The translations under genes were made by a program, and so were the position numbers. Under the pieces are notes generated by a model. That model did no database searches. It was given only the letters and a program-made list of their open reading frames with translations, and was not told where the DNA came from. A DNA stretch of 59,921 nucleotides, from NCBI RefSeq assembly GCF_014212125.1, contig NZ_JACJVP010000058.1, positions 1 to 59,921 on the forward strand, in the 5' to 3' direction. The DNA comes from Cohnella nanjingensis. GTDB taxonomy: Bacteria > Bacillota > Bacilli > Paenibacillales > Paenibacillaceae. Positions 59,838-59,921 of the stretch are shown one piece after another (the first letter of the stretch is position 1; every line of letters begins with the position of its first letter).

Positions 59838-59921
59838 TCTCTCGCTCTACACAAGCCTCCGAATCCCCGCGATAGTCGATTTTCCCAGCTATCTCGCTCT
59901 GCACAAGCCTCCTAAACCCCG
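59838..59921. repeat. Start of a possible further repeat array (F), about 52-bp period, cut by the window end
   Basis: TCTCGCTCTRCACAAGCCTC occurs at 59840 and again at 59892, and a GATAG / CTATC hairpin lies between. Only about 1.6 units are visible. Confidence 0.6.

Overview
The window reads as chromosomal DNA of a high-GC, endospore-forming Firmicute of the Paenibacillaceae, most like Cohnella or Paenibacillus. Supporting signs are strong GGAGG ribosome-binding sites, frequent TTG and GTG starts, a YjcZ-family sporulation peptide, a class Ib nrdIEF operon, a T-box leader, and many AraC regulators (seven) beside carbohydrate enzymes. I see no rRNA, tRNA, CRISPR array, phage or intact transposase. 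The genus is inferred.

Layout. 0.1-3.1 kb: LacI regulator, ThuA-like protein and Gfo/Idh/MocA oxidoreductase in one operon behind an 18-bp palindrome. 3.3-5.8 kb: ECF sigma factor with a DUF4179 membrane partner, and a ferritin-like protein. 5.9-13.0 kb: a complete L-galactose to 2-keto-3-deoxygluconate operon (L-galactose dehydrogenase, lactonase, L-galactonate dehydrogenase, tagaturonate reductase, altronate dehydratase) with a divergent AraC regulator. 13.5-17.3 kb: nrdIEF under a cobalamin riboswitch. 17.6-24 kb: GH78 rhamnosidase, AraC regulators, a lipoprotein and a second ThuA protein. 24.3-27.5 kb: mqnB-mqnD of the futalosine menaquinone route and a T-box-controlled DAHP synthase. 27.7-33 kb: two gene relics, a PatB-like lyase, a phosphoesterase, a chromate transporter and a luciferase-family oxidoreductase. 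33.7-38.6 kb: an amino-sugar/tagatose operon (AgaS-type SIS protein, DeoR regulator, ROK kinase, class II aldolase, PfkB kinase) with a promoter overlapped by a perfect 15-bp inverted repeat. 38.7-43.2 kb: an orphan FtsK-gamma-domain protein, MFS transporter, hydrolase, M48 protease and YjcZ peptide. 43.2-48.5 kb: two PhyH dioxygenases between AraC genes, a DUF1450-like protein and FabV. 48.6-59.7 kb: GH16-like protein, GH78-related protein, two AraC regulators, a GH151/GHL6-type glycosidase, an SGNH hydrolase and a small membrane protein.

The most unusual structure is not a gene. Four junctions between convergently transcribed genes (13.1, 21.8, 33.3 and 57.5-58.2 kb) carry hairpin-forming repeats spaced almost exactly 51 bp apart, and a possible further array (52 bp) begins at the right edge. 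The hairpin core differs between arrays and even switches within one locus, while the register is kept. The 13.1 and 33.3 kb clusters share a core and the same 51-61-51 geometry of two inverted pairs, with paired-base changes between copies. I do not recognise this family.

Much of the gene content fits a saprophyte that trims plant or algal polysaccharides (rhamnosidase, GH16, possible fucosidase, SGNH esterase) and feeds uncommon sugars into central metabolism, each module having its own local regulator.
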